From: Pseudomonas sp. UBA6562
Lineage (GTDB): Bacteria; Pseudomonadota; Gammaproteobacteria; Pseudomonadales; Pseudomonadaceae
Direction: 5' to 3'
Length of the DNA: 64,000 nucleotides
Assembly: GCF_002434265.1 (NCBI RefSeq)
Contig: NZ_DJJS01000007.1
Span: 306,014-370,013 of the forward strand
Shown here: one piece after another, positions 45,018 through 54,258 of the stretch
Position numbering within the stretch: the first letter of the stretch is position 1
Layout: each line of letters opens with the position of its first letter
Position numbers and translations under genes: made by a program
Notes under the pieces: model-generated
Seen by the model: only the letters and a program-made list of their open reading frames with translations
What the model was told of the DNA's origin: nothing
Database searches by the model: none

Positions 45018-45108
45018 TAAGCTTTGAGTTATTGCATCAGGCAACGGCACGTTCCAGTCGTTCCTTGCTACCGTAGTAAAGCTGCCGCACAACAATGAAG
45101 AGGCCAGG

Positions 45109-46002
45109 ATGACGACCACAGCAACCACGCCGCTGACCGCCGAGTGCGGGCTTGCGCACTCCCTAGAGCCGTTGCGTGAAGCGTTCGAGGCCCGTCTCGA
45201 CGCCGTCTTGCCTGCACCTGGCAACGCCCGTGACCTGGTCGCCGCCGCGATGCGCGAGTGCAGCCTGGCACCGGGCAAACGCCTGCGCCCGATGCTTCTG
45301 GTCCTGACCGCCGAAGGCCTTGGCGCCTCGCGCGCGGCCGCCATGGACGTGGCCTGCGCGGTGGAACTGGTGCATGCCGCTTCCCTGGTGCTCGACGATT
45401 TGCCGTGCATGGACAACGCCGCGCTGCGCCGTGGCCGCGCCACCCTGCATCTGGCCTTTGGCGAAGACGTGGCCGTGCTGAGCGCCATTGCGCTGCTCAG
45501 CCATGCCTTCGGCCTCATGGCGGCCATCGAGGATGTGCGGCCCGAGGTGCGCAACCGTCTGGTCACTACGCTGTCCCAGGCCATCGGGGTGCAGGGCCTG
45601 GTCAAAGGTCAGTTGCAGGATCTGCGCGATGGCGGAAAAGCGCGTACCGCTGCGCAAATCGCCCAGACCAATCAGCTCAAGACCGGTGTGCTGTTCTCGG
45701 CGATCATGGACATGGCCTGCGATCTGGGCGACGCCACGCCGAGCGTGCGCGCACCCTTGCAGAATTTCGCACTGGAGCTGGGCCAGGCTTTCCAGCTGCG
45801 TGACGACTTGCGTGACCGCGACCCTTCGAGCGGCAAGGATCAGGGCAAGGACGATGGCAAGTCGACGCTGGTGGCGCTGTGTGGAGAAAGCCAGGTGCGC
45901 CGTCGCCTGCAAACCCATGTCGCAGCGGCGCAGGGGTACTTGGACCAGGCGATGTTGAGGGAACGGACCCTCAGCGTGATGTTGGAGCGGTTGTTCGCCT
46001 GA
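45109..46002 (+). CDS. crtE: Geranylgeranyl diphosphate synthase
   Basis: A 297-residue all-alpha prenyl synthase. The first Asp-rich motif is LDDLPCMDN near residue 98 and the second LRDDLRDRD near residue 232. The small residue spacing of the first motif (DDxxxxD) is the bacterial form. It makes C20 diphosphate for crtB. It is divergent from fni with a 181-bp control region; homologues outside pigment clusters would be IspA, but the setting supports CrtE. Confidence 0.93.
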   Translation: MTTTATTPLTAECGLAHSLEPLREAFEARLDAVLPAPGNARDLVAAAMRECSLAPGKRLRPMLLVLTAEGLGASRAAAMDVACAVELVHAASLVLDDLPCMDNAALRRGRATLHLAFGEDVAVLSAIALLSHAFGLMAAIEDVRPEVRNRLVTTLSQAIGVQGLVKGQLQDLRDGGKARTAAQIAQTNQLKTGVLFSAIMDMACDLGDATPSVRAPLQNFALELGQAFQLRDDLRDRDPSSGKDQGKDDGKSTLVALCGESQVRRRLQTHVAAAQGYLDQAMLRERTLSVMLERLFA

Positions 46003-46081
46003 AGGCGCAAGACTCCTACGATTCACACGCAGACTCATGGTTGCAGTGAGCCCTTCAAGGCGCCCACATCCCTGCGGAAAC

Positions 46082-46220
46082 GCCCATCGCAGCTAATCGG
46101 AGCGCCGGACCGGCCGCTCCCACAGAGTTCACCTAGACTTCCCTGGTCGCAGCACAGTCTTCCAAGCGGCTACAACCCTGTAGGAGCGGCCGGCTCGGCG
46201 TTCCGATTAGCCGCGATGGC
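46082..46220. repeat. Inverted pair of putida-type REP elements
   Basis: Copy 1 (46082-46127) and copy 2 (46178-46220, opposite orientation) share about 43 bases with few mismatches. Each contains CGGCCGCTCC(C/T)ACAG and TAATCGGAGCGCC/TAATCGGAACGCC. A pair in inverted orientation in the gap between the convergent crtE and DNA-repair genes is a typical BIME arrangement and could form a long hairpin. Confidence 0.8.
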
Positions 46221-46281
46221 TCTTGACCAAAAATGTTGGGTAAAGGCTCGAGCGGAAACAGTGCCTCCACACGGGCTGGCA

Positions 46282-47115
46282 TCAGCCCTTTTTCTGAATC
46301 TGCTTGCCGGCTTGCTGCGCCACCTCCGGCGCCTGCCCGTCGCGCTGCTTGCCGTGCCGCGCCTGGCCAACCAATTGCGGAATCAGCATGCCCTCGGGCA
46401 AGTGGCGCCAGAAGCGCCCCGGCATGTGCTGGCGCAGCACTTCGGGGTTGAGGCGGGCCGGGTTGAAGATGTGCCGGTAATAGGTGCGCCACAGTTCCGC
46501 ACCGGGGTCGTCGGCATGCTGCGCCCACTGTTGCCATTCGGCCGGACAATGGCGCCGGTAGTCCATCTTCGCGCCGTCGTACAGCACCCCGTCCCGGTCG
46601 GTCGCGATCAGCCAGCGCTGGCGCCCCAGCCGCTCGGCGAAATGCCCGCTGGCGCTTTCCAGAATGTCGTGGGCCGGCACATGCCAGGCCACCAGGTCCA
46701 GTTGCAGCCGCTCGGCCAAGGGCCCTGGCAAAGGCACGAAGCGCACGAACGCGTGCAAGTGGTGCGCCTCGCGGCTGACCTGCTTGATGCGCCGCTGCAG
46801 CTCGCTGCCCAAACGATCGCCCGCCATCATTGCCGTCCGGTCGCCGTGGGCCACGCGCCACAGCACCTCATACAGCAGGTTCCAGCGCTGTTCGCCCTGA
46901 TAGCGTGCAGCCTGTTGTAGCTGTTCCAGCAGTGCCGCCGGTACCGTGGCGCGGAACGGCCCAGCGCCTTCGGGCAACGGCAACGGCTGCGCCAGCAGGT
47001 CGTCCATAGGGCCCTGGTTCCAGGTCACCTGGGAGGGGTCGATACCGTGGCTAAGCAACACCCGCGCCTGCTTGCGCCACACACCGAACAGATCGTCGCA
47101 GTCGAGCGCGATCAT
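46282..47115 (-). CDS. TIGR03915-type putative DNA metabolism protein
   Basis: A 277-residue protein with the uracil-DNA-glycosylase-like helper fold region WHVPAHDILESASGHFAERL near residue 165 and WQQWAQHADDPGAELW near 216. Family members always pair with a radical-SAM partner and are annotated as putative DNA repair or modification proteins; no activity is proven. The ATG at 47115 overlaps the partner's TGA (ATGA). A basic Lys/Gln-rich tail ends the protein. Confidence 0.82.
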   Translation of the reverse strand: MIALDCDDLFGVWRKQARVLLSHGIDPSQVTWNQGPMDDLLAQPLPLPEGAGPFRATVPAALLEQLQQAARYQGEQRWNLLYEVLWRVAHGDRTAMMAGDRLGSELQRRIKQVSREAHHLHAFVRFVPLPGPLAERLQLDLVAWHVPAHDILESASGHFAERLGRQRWLIATDRDGVLYDGAKMDYRRHCPAEWQQWAQHADDPGAELWRTYYRHIFNPARLNPEVLRQHMPGRFWRHLPEGMLIPQLVGQARHGKQRDGQAPEVAQQAGKQIQKKG

Positions 47116-48359
47116 CCCCACAGGCCCATCTGCACCGGCGCCTGCGGCTCGCGCAGGCGTTCGCGCAACAGGCCGCTGCGCAGGTCGCCGTTGGACGGGC
47201 GATAGTCGCTGGTGATGATGAATGGCCGCGCCTTGTCCAGCACGCAGCGCAATTGGATGAGGTCGTCGTAGCGAATGCGCCGCTCGCGGCGCAGCGCCAC
47301 CAGCCGCTGCACGCTGCGCAAGCCGATGCCTGGAATGCGCGCCAGCAACGCCGGCTCGGCGCGGTTGACGTCCATCGGGAACTGCTCGCGATTGGCCAGG
47401 GCCCAGGCCAGTTTGGGATCGATGTCCAGCGCCAGGTTCGACGACTTTTCGAACAGCTCGCCGGCGTTGTAGCCATAACCGCGCAGGAGGAAGTCGGCCT
47501 GGTACAGCCGGTGCTCGCGCAGCAGCGGCGGGGCGGCCAACGGCACGCTGTCCGGGCTGTCGGGAATGGGGCTGAAGGCCGAATAATAGACGCGCTTGAG
47601 CCCATAGCCTTGGTACAGCGACTCGGCGTTGCGCAGCAAGGTGCTGTCGTCGGTGGCGTCGGCGCCGACGATTACCTGGGTGCTCTGCCCGGCAGGCGTG
47701 AACCGCGGCGCCCTGGGTTCGTCGGCCACCGCCAGCTGTTCCTGATGGATGACGGCCATGGCCTGGCGGATGGTGCCGCCGTTCTTTTCCGGCGCCAGGC
47801 GTTGCAGGCTTTCATCGGTCGGCAGTTCGATGTTGACGCTGAGGCGGTCGGCCAGGCGCCCGGCTTCGGCGATCAGCAGCGGGTCGGCATCGGGGATGGT
47901 CTTGAGGTGGATGTAGCCGCGGAAGTTGTGTTCTTCGCGCAGCAGCTTCGCCACGCGGATCAACTGTTCCATGGTGTAGTCGGCCGAGCGGATGATGCCC
48001 GAGCTCAGGAACAGCCCGCTGATGCAATTACGGCGGTAGAAGTCCAGGGTCAGGCGCACTACTTCTTCGGGGCTGAAACGCGCGCGCGGCACGTTGCTGG
48101 AACGGCGGTTGACGCAGTACTGGCAGTCGTACAGGCAGAAGTTGGTGAGCAGGATCTTGAGCAGCGACACGCAGCGACCGTCGGGCGTGTAGCTGTGACA
48201 GATGCCCATGCCGTTGGTCGCGCCAAGGCCGTCACGCCCCTTGGAGCTGCGCTTGGGCGCGCCGCTGCTGGCGCAGGAAGCATCGTATTTGGCGGCATCG
48301 GCAAGGATGCCCAACTTGGCGATCAATTGCATGGCGTACACCTGGCACTGAATATTCAT
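47112..48359 (-). CDS. Putative DNA modification/repair radical SAM protein
   Basis: A 415-residue radical-SAM protein. The 4Fe-4S cluster motif Cys-x3-Cys-x2-Cys is in NFCLYDCQYCVNR near residue 75. The C-terminal part (residues about 315-380) has helix-hairpin-helix-like DNA-binding sequence (LLARIPGIGLRSVQRLVALR). The partner gene overlaps its stop. Substrate and reaction are not established for the family. Confidence 0.88.
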   Translation of the reverse strand: MNIQCQVYAMQLIAKLGILADAAKYDASCASSGAPKRSSKGRDGLGATNGMGICHSYTPDGRCVSLLKILLTNFCLYDCQYCVNRRSSNVPRARFSPEEVVRLTLDFYRRNCISGLFLSSGIIRSADYTMEQLIRVAKLLREEHNFRGYIHLKTIPDADPLLIAEAGRLADRLSVNIELPTDESLQRLAPEKNGGTIRQAMAVIHQEQLAVADEPRAPRFTPAGQSTQVIVGADATDDSTLLRNAESLYQGYGLKRVYYSAFSPIPDSPDSVPLAAPPLLREHRLYQADFLLRGYGYNAGELFEKSSNLALDIDPKLAWALANREQFPMDVNRAEPALLARIPGIGLRSVQRLVALRRERRIRYDDLIQLRCVLDKARPFIITSDYRPSNGDLRSGLLRERLREPQAPVQMGLWG

Positions 48360-48620
48360 ACAGTATTATCGGATAACGCCGCTTGCAAGTGCAGGTGGTC
48401 GGATAGTGGCAGATTTGCCCTATGCTAGGCAGGTTGCGGAACTCCTACGGGGTGAGGCTTTCAACAGCACACGCCGCAGGCGGGTGGGCGTATTCGCCCC
48501 CGTGTGCAGCCCGTTGCGCGAAGCGACGCGGCGTACTCGCCACCGGTCTGGAAGGCCGGTGGCCTAGTGACTGGGGTATATCAAAGCAATCGGGGCGTTT
48601 TCGACCCCGAGGGAGAACGT

Positions 48621-50273
48621 ATGAAGGGCAGGAAAACGATGCACAAGGCACTGACGGGCCTGGCGGTGGCGGTAGCGCTGGGCAACGCGCAGGCGGCCGA
48701 AACCAAGCAGGTGGACGTCATGCTGGTGGGCGGCGGCATCATGAGCTCCACCCTGGCGGTCTGGCTCAACGAGCTGGAGCCGGAGTGGTCGATGGAGATG
48801 GTCGAGCGCCTGGACAAGGTCGCCGAAGAAAGCTCCAACGGCTGGAACAACGCCGGCACCGGCCACTCGGCCCTGGCCGAGCTGAACTACACGCCGGAAA
48901 AGAACGGCAAGATCGACATCACCAAAGCGGTGGAGATCAACGAATCGTTCCAGATCACCCGTCAGTTCCTGGCCTGGCAGGTCAAGCAGGGCGTGTTGAA
49001 GAACCCGCGCTCGTTCATCAATTCCACGCCGCACATGAGCTTCGTCTGGGGCGACGACAACATTCGCTTCCTCAAGAAGCGCTATGAAGCATTGCAGGCC
49101 AGCCCCCTGTTCCGCCCGATGCAGTACTCAGAAGACCACGCGCAGATCGCCAAGTGGGTCCCGCTGATGATGGAAGGGCGCGACCCGAGCCAGAAGCTCG
49201 CCGTGACCTGGACGCCCATCGGCACCGACGTCAACTTCGGCGAGATCACCCGCCAGTACGTGAGCTATCTGCAAAGCCGGCCGAACATCGATGTCAAGGT
49301 GTCCACCGAAGTGCAGGACATCAGCCGCAACGACGACGGCACCTGGCACGTCGAGTACAAGAACCTCAAGGACGGCAGCAAAGGCGCCACCAACGCCAAG
49401 TTCCTGTTCATCGGCGCGGGCGGCAAAGCGCTGACCCTGCTGCAGAAATCCGGCATTCCCGAAGCCAAGGAATACGCAGGCTTCCCGGTCGGCGGCTCGT
49501 TCCTGGTCACCGAGAACCAGGACGTCGCCATGCGCCACATGGCCAAGGCCTACGGCATCGCCTCCACCGGCGCACCGCCCATGTCGGTGCCGCACCTGGA
49601 CACCCGCGTGCTGGACGGCAAGCGCGTGATCCTGTTCGGGCCGTTCGCCACCTTCTCCACCAAGTTCCTCAAGGAAGGCTCGCTGCTCGACCTGTTCGGC
49701 AGCATGACCCTGCACAACACCTGGCCGATGGTGCGGGTGGGCGCGCGTGAGTTCGACCTGGTCAAGTACCTGGTCGGTCAGGTCATGCAGTCGGACGACG
49801 ACCGCTTCGAAGCGCTGCAGACCTACTTCCCCCACGCCAAGAAGGAAGACTGGCGCCTGTGGCAAGCCGGCCAGCGCGTGCAGATCATCAAGAAGGACGA
49901 AGAACAGGGCGGCGTGCTCAAGCTGGGTACCGAAGTGGTGACGTCCAAGGACGGCAGCATCGCCGGCCTGCTCGGCGCCTCGCCGGGTGCCTCGACCGCA
50001 CCGCCGATCATGCTCGACCTGCTGCAGAAAGTGTTCAAGGACAAGCTGGCGACCCCGGCCTGGCAGGACAAGGTCAAGCAGATCGTGCCGTCCTATGGCA
50101 CGCATTTGAACGACGACCCGGTCAAGGTGCAGGAGGAGTGGGAGTACACCAGCAAGATCCTCGAGCTGACGCCGCCGCCGCAGATCGACAAGCGTCAGGA
50201 CCCGGCCAACCCCGAGCACATCGATCCGCTGGGGCAGGACAATGTCGACAAGGATGCCGATTTGAATCTGTAA
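48621..50273 (+). CDS. mqo: Malate:quinone oxidoreductase with signal-like N-terminus
   Basis: A 550-residue FAD enzyme oxidising malate to oxaloacetate and feeding electrons to quinone. The FAD motif VDVMLVGGGIMSSTLAV is near residue 33, with NGWNNAGTGHSALAELN near 76. Before it lies a signal-peptide-like stretch (HKALTGLAVAVALGNAQAA), suggesting membrane attachment or export, unlike the usual peripheral cytoplasmic Mqo. Either ATG (48621 or 48639) is possible; both have weak ribosome sites. The 260-bp upstream region contains a CCACCGG/CCGGTGG hairpin. Confidence 0.93.
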   Translation: MKGRKTMHKALTGLAVAVALGNAQAAETKQVDVMLVGGGIMSSTLAVWLNELEPEWSMEMVERLDKVAEESSNGWNNAGTGHSALAELNYTPEKNGKIDITKAVEINESFQITRQFLAWQVKQGVLKNPRSFINSTPHMSFVWGDDNIRFLKKRYEALQASPLFRPMQYSEDHAQIAKWVPLMMEGRDPSQKLAVTWTPIGTDVNFGEITRQYVSYLQSRPNIDVKVSTEVQDISRNDDGTWHVEYKNLKDGSKGATNAKFLFIGAGGKALTLLQKSGIPEAKEYAGFPVGGSFLVTENQDVAMRHMAKAYGIASTGAPPMSVPHLDTRVLDGKRVILFGPFATFSTKFLKEGSLLDLFGSMTLHNTWPMVRVGAREFDLVKYLVGQVMQSDDDRFEALQTYFPHAKKEDWRLWQAGQRVQIIKKDEEQGGVLKLGTEVVTSKDGSIAGLLGASPGASTAPPIMLDLLQKVFKDKLATPAWQDKVKQIVPSYGTHLNDDPVKVQEEWEYTSKILELTPPPQIDKRQDPANPEHIDPLGQDNVDKDADLNL

Positions 50274-50285
50274 ACGCGTTGAAAC

Positions 50286-50319
50286 AAAAACCCGGTCGCC
50301 TGGTGCGCCGGGTTTTTTT
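50286..50319 (+). terminator. Rho-independent terminator of mqo
   Basis: AAAAACCCGG pairs with CCGGGTTTTT across a 12-base loop and is followed by a T run, starting 13 bp after the mqo stop. The A run on the left would let it act in both directions. Confidence 0.9.
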
Positions 50320-50413
50320 GTGCCTTGCCGACACCTCCGTGGCAGCGGTCGATGGGTCGTTCCCATCGGTCGTGGTGGGCCACAAGGGGTCCATTACAGC
50401 TCAACTAAACGGC

Positions 50414-51139
50414 TCAGAAAAACCGCCGCTGCGCGCGTAACGTCACCATGCTGTCGCAGGTGCTGTTGATCCCCGAATACGCATCGCAACCGCTCCCGGT
50501 CAGGCTCGAATTGCTGTACTCCAGATCCAGGTCCACCCCGCGCCAGGGGCGTGAGAACTTCAGCGACCAGTCGTTGAAGCTGTCGACCTGTCCGCCCTCG
50601 CCGATGGTGAACGGCGTACCGAGCTGATGGTGGGCGACCTTCAGGGTGAAGTCGGCGTCGAGCAGGGGTAGTCGCCCGAGGTTGGCGAACAGCGTACCGG
50701 TACGGTTGTCGGGCGAGTCGTTGAAGGCGCCGCCGAAACGGCTGCCTAACAGCGACAGACCGCCGTATAGCGCGTAGCTGTTGGCTTCGGGCTGGTTGGG
50801 CTGGGTGTAGTGGATCACGCCCACTTCGTAGCCGAGGCTGTCGGTGAATTCCTGCTTGTAACCGGCGTAGTTGTCCAGCTTCAGGGTCGAGGTCTTGGTC
50901 AGGCCCATGCTCGGGGCGTACTGGCCGAAATACACGCCATTGGGGTGGCTGAGGTCCACACCGCCGTGGAACGAGCCGACTGCGGCGGGCGAGATCAAGC
51001 CTTCGGCCATGGTGCGCGAGGGGGTGGTGGCCAGGGTGAAATCGAAATCGCCGAGCTCTCGCTTGATCTGCTGGGCCTGGGTCGCCGGGCTCAGCAGCAC
51101 GACTGCGGTGAGCAGCCAGAAAGGCCTGTTCAAGGTCAT
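50414..51139 (-). CDS. TorF-family putative outer-membrane porin
   Basis: A 241-residue protein with a signal peptide (RPFWLLTAVVLLSPATQAQ) and a beta-barrel-like mature part with many aromatic residues, ending in Phe (RAQRRFF). It fits the TIGR02001/TorF group by VYFGQYAPSM, YEVGVIHYTQP and related strands. The role is unproven. The ATG at 51139 is preferred over the longer open frame because the signal peptide starts there. Confidence 0.8.
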   Translation of the reverse strand: MTLNRPFWLLTAVVLLSPATQAQQIKRELGDFDFTLATTPSRTMAEGLISPAAVGSFHGGVDLSHPNGVYFGQYAPSMGLTKTSTLKLDNYAGYKQEFTDSLGYEVGVIHYTQPNQPEANSYALYGGLSLLGSRFGGAFNDSPDNRTGTLFANLGRLPLLDADFTLKVAHHQLGTPFTIGEGGQVDSFNDWSLKFSRPWRGVDLDLEYSNSSLTGSGCDAYSGINSTCDSMVTLRAQRRFF

Positions 51140-51385
51140 CGTCAAGGGGGTCCTTTGCGCGAGTGGATCAGGATACCTGCCGTAGCCAGCCAGGGCAAAA
51201 CTGACCGGCGAGCGGCAGGCTAGAGCGATGCTGCAGATGCTGTTCGGTGTTGCATACGGTAGGCAGTGACGTGAGGGTCGCATCGCAGGCAGGGTGTATG
51301 GCGGGGTCGAGCGAAGCGCTGGCGGCAGCGGGTAAGGCAGGAAAGGCGCGGGCCGCACAAGGCGGCCCGGGCAGGGTGCAGCAGG

Positions 51386-52888
51386 TCAGTCGATCCGCGG
51401 ATGCTGCTGGGCCAGGCTGGCGCGCTTGGCTTCCAGTTCGGCGATCTGCGTGTCGATGTCTTCGATCTTCTGCTCGATGGTGTCGTGGTGCTCTTCGAGC
51501 AGCTCACGCGCTTCTTCGATGTTCGAAGCCGAAGGCGCCGCGCCGCGCAGCGGCTTGTTGGCGGTTTCCTTCATGGTGACGGCGGTGACGAAGCCGATCA
51601 CCGCGATGACCATCAGGTAGTAGGCCGGCATGTACAGGTTGTTGGTGCTTTCCACCAGCCAGGCGGCCAGCGTCGGGGTGATACCGGCGATCAGCACCGA
51701 AATGTTAAAGGCGCTGGCCAGGGCACTGTAGCGAATGTGCGTCGGGAACATCGCCGGCAGGGTCGAGGCCATGACGCCGATGAAGAAGTTCAGCAGGATC
51801 GCCAGCATCAGCAAACCGCCGAAGATCATGCCGGAGTCGCCGCTGGTGATCAGCGTGAACGCCGGAATCGCCAATGCGAACAGGCCGATGCTGCCGACCA
51901 GAATGAACGGGCGGCGGCCCCATTTGTCGCTGAGGAACCCGATCACCGGCTGCACGAAGAGCATGCCGACCATGATCGCGATGATGATCATGACCCCGCT
52001 GCTTTCGGTGTAGTGCAGGTTGTGCGTGAGGTAGCTAGGCATGTAGGTGAGCAGCATGTAGTACGTGACGTTGGTCGCGATGACCACGCCCACGCAGGTC
52101 AGCAGGCTGCGCCAGTGCTTGGTGGCGATTTCCTTGAACGAGACTTTCGGGCCGGAGGCCAGGCCGTCGCGGTCGCCTTGCTCGAGGCTGTCTACGTGCT
52201 GCTGGAAGGCCGGGGTCTCTTCGGCGGCATGGCGCAGGTACAGGCCGATGATGCCCAGCGGCAGCGCCAGCAGGAACGGGATGCGCCAGCCCCAGGATTC
52301 GAATTGCGCTTCGGTGATCATGCTCTGGATCAGCACGACCAGGCCTGCGCCCAGTACGAAGCCTGCGATTGAACCGAAGTCCAGCCAGCTGCCGAGGAAA
52401 CCACGACGGCGGTCCGGCGCGTATTCGGCGACGAAGATCGAGGCGCCGGTGTACTCGCCACCGACCGAGAAGCCTTGGGCCATCTTGGCCAGCAGCAGCA
52501 GGATCGGGGCCCAGATGCCGATGGCCGCATACGAGGGTATGACGCCGATGGCGAAGGTACTCAGCGACATGATGATGATGGTGGCGGCGAGCACTTTCTG
52601 GCGTCCGATGCGGTCACCAATGGCGCCGAACACCAGGCCGCCCAACGGGCGAATGAGGAAGGGCACGGAGAAGGTCGCCAATGCGGCGATCATCTGCACG
52701 CTGGGGTCTGCACCCGGAAAGAACACCTTGCCCAGAACGAAGGCGACGAAGCCGTACACACCGAAGTCGAACCATTCCATTGCGTTGCCCAGCGCAGCGG
52801 CGGAGATGGCTTTGCGCATCTTCACGTCGTCGACGATGGTGATGTCCTTGAGCCCGATCGGGCGGACTTTTTTCTTGCGTAATTTCAT
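51386..52888 (-). CDS. proP: Proline/betaine-type MFS transporter with C-terminal coiled coil
   Basis: A 500-residue, 12-helix MHS-family symporter. The N-terminus IVDDVKMRKAISAAALGNAMEW and the MFS loop GAIGDRIGRQKVLA are typical. The cytoplasmic tail (about residues 455-500, with EQKIEDIDTQIAELEAKRAS) forms an osmosensory-type coiled coil as in E. coli ProP. It would import proline, glycine betaine or related osmolytes with protons. Confidence 0.9.
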   Translation of the reverse strand: MKLRKKKVRPIGLKDITIVDDVKMRKAISAAALGNAMEWFDFGVYGFVAFVLGKVFFPGADPSVQMIAALATFSVPFLIRPLGGLVFGAIGDRIGRQKVLAATIIIMSLSTFAIGVIPSYAAIGIWAPILLLLAKMAQGFSVGGEYTGASIFVAEYAPDRRRGFLGSWLDFGSIAGFVLGAGLVVLIQSMITEAQFESWGWRIPFLLALPLGIIGLYLRHAAEETPAFQQHVDSLEQGDRDGLASGPKVSFKEIATKHWRSLLTCVGVVIATNVTYYMLLTYMPSYLTHNLHYTESSGVMIIIAIMVGMLFVQPVIGFLSDKWGRRPFILVGSIGLFALAIPAFTLITSGDSGMIFGGLLMLAILLNFFIGVMASTLPAMFPTHIRYSALASAFNISVLIAGITPTLAAWLVESTNNLYMPAYYLMVIAVIGFVTAVTMKETANKPLRGAAPSASNIEEARELLEEHHDTIEQKIEDIDTQIAELEAKRASLAQQHPRID

Positions 52889-53115
52889 TCTGCTGTTTTC
52901 CTTTCACGTGCCGGCACGACCGAGCCAATACGTTTAATGGCGGGCCCGGTCTCAGGGGTGAGATACAAATGGACACTAAATAATTCAGCCTTGAACCGCA
53001 TATTTTTTCAATGGCGGCGGCCTTTGGCGCCTTACCCGAGCAAGTTCTTTCACGCTATGAGAGGATGACCGCCCATACCCACATGGCCGACCGGACAGGA
53101 CCCAGACCCGAGCTG

Positions 53116-54009
53116 ATGAAGACGCCAAAAAGAATCGAACCCCTGATCGAAGACGGCCTGGTCGACGAGGTGCTGCGCCCGTTGATGAGCGGCAAGGAAG
53201 CGGCGGTGTATGTCGTGCGCTGCGGCCAACAGGTGCGCTGCGCCAAAGTCTACAAGGAAGCCAACAAACGCAGCTTCCGCCAGGCCGCGCAGTACCAGGA
53301 AGGGCGCAAGGTGCGTAACAGCCGCCAGGCGCGGGCCATGAGCAACGGCTCCAAGTACGGCCGCAAGGAAACCGAGCAGGCCTGGCAGAACGCCGAAGTG
53401 GCGGCGCTGTTCCGCCTGGCCGGGGCGGGCGTGCGCGTACCCAAGCCCTACGACTTCCTCGACGGCGTGTTGCTCATGGAGCTGGTGGTCGATGCCGATG
53501 GCAACGCCGCGCCGCGCCTGAACGATGTGCACCTCGAGGCCGAGCAGGCGCGCGAGTACCACGCGTTCGTCATCCGCCAGATCGTGCTGATGCTCTGCGC
53601 CGGGCTGGTGCATGGCGACCTGTCGGAATTCAACGTGCTGCTGGGGCCGGACGGCCCGGTGATCATCGACCTGCCGCAAGCAGTGGATGCCGCCGCGAAC
53701 AACCATGCCCTGGACATGCTCGAGCGCGACGTAGCGAACATGAGCAGCTATTTCGGCCAGTTCGCGCCGGAGCTCAAGCGCACGCGCTATGCCCGCGAGA
53801 TGTGGGCGCTGTACCAGGCGGGCGAATTGCAGCCCGATTCGCCATTGACCGGCGAGTTCGCCGACGACGAGCACGATGCCGATGTGCATGGCGTGCTGCG
53901 CGAGATCGACGCCGCCCGCGCGGACGAGGCCCGCCGCCGCGCCGCCCGGGAAGAGGCCGAACGCGGCCCGGACAAGGGAGAAGAGCCCCCGCCGCCCTGG
54001 TTGCAGTAG
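53116..54009 (+). CDS. RIO1-type serine protein kinase
   Basis: A 297-residue kinase very like P. aeruginosa PA4780. The start MKTPKRIEPLIEDGLVDEVL is followed by a RIO domain: ATP-site Lys in CAKVYKEANKRSF, catalytic Asp in GLVHGDLSEFNVLL near residue 175, and metal Asp in VIIDLPQAVD. The acidic, Pro-rich tail ends EEPPPPWLQ. The frame is open upstream, but the ATG at 53116 matches the family. Substrates are unknown. Confidence 0.93.
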   Translation: MKTPKRIEPLIEDGLVDEVLRPLMSGKEAAVYVVRCGQQVRCAKVYKEANKRSFRQAAQYQEGRKVRNSRQARAMSNGSKYGRKETEQAWQNAEVAALFRLAGAGVRVPKPYDFLDGVLLMELVVDADGNAAPRLNDVHLEAEQAREYHAFVIRQIVLMLCAGLVHGDLSEFNVLLGPDGPVIIDLPQAVDAAANNHALDMLERDVANMSSYFGQFAPELKRTRYAREMWALYQAGELQPDSPLTGEFADDEHDADVHGVLREIDAARADEARRRAAREEAERGPDKGEEPPPPWLQ

Positions 54010-54258
54010 GTTTGACGGCGCGCGCGGGCAGGGCAGGTCGATAGTCGTCCGCCCGTCGCGTCTCTGCTCATCGCGCCGCTTCGATCCGCCTGCTGGCTCG
54101 GTCTTGTCCTCGTGCAGGCGACGCTTCTGCCCAGCCTCCCAACGCTCGCGCTAGAGCCTGCGCGTGGCCACTGCCGTGAAAAAGATGGAACCCCAGGCAG
54201 CCGCTGGCTGCCCACTCCTCGTGCATTTCACACATCGATCGCGAACGAGGAGCATGCA

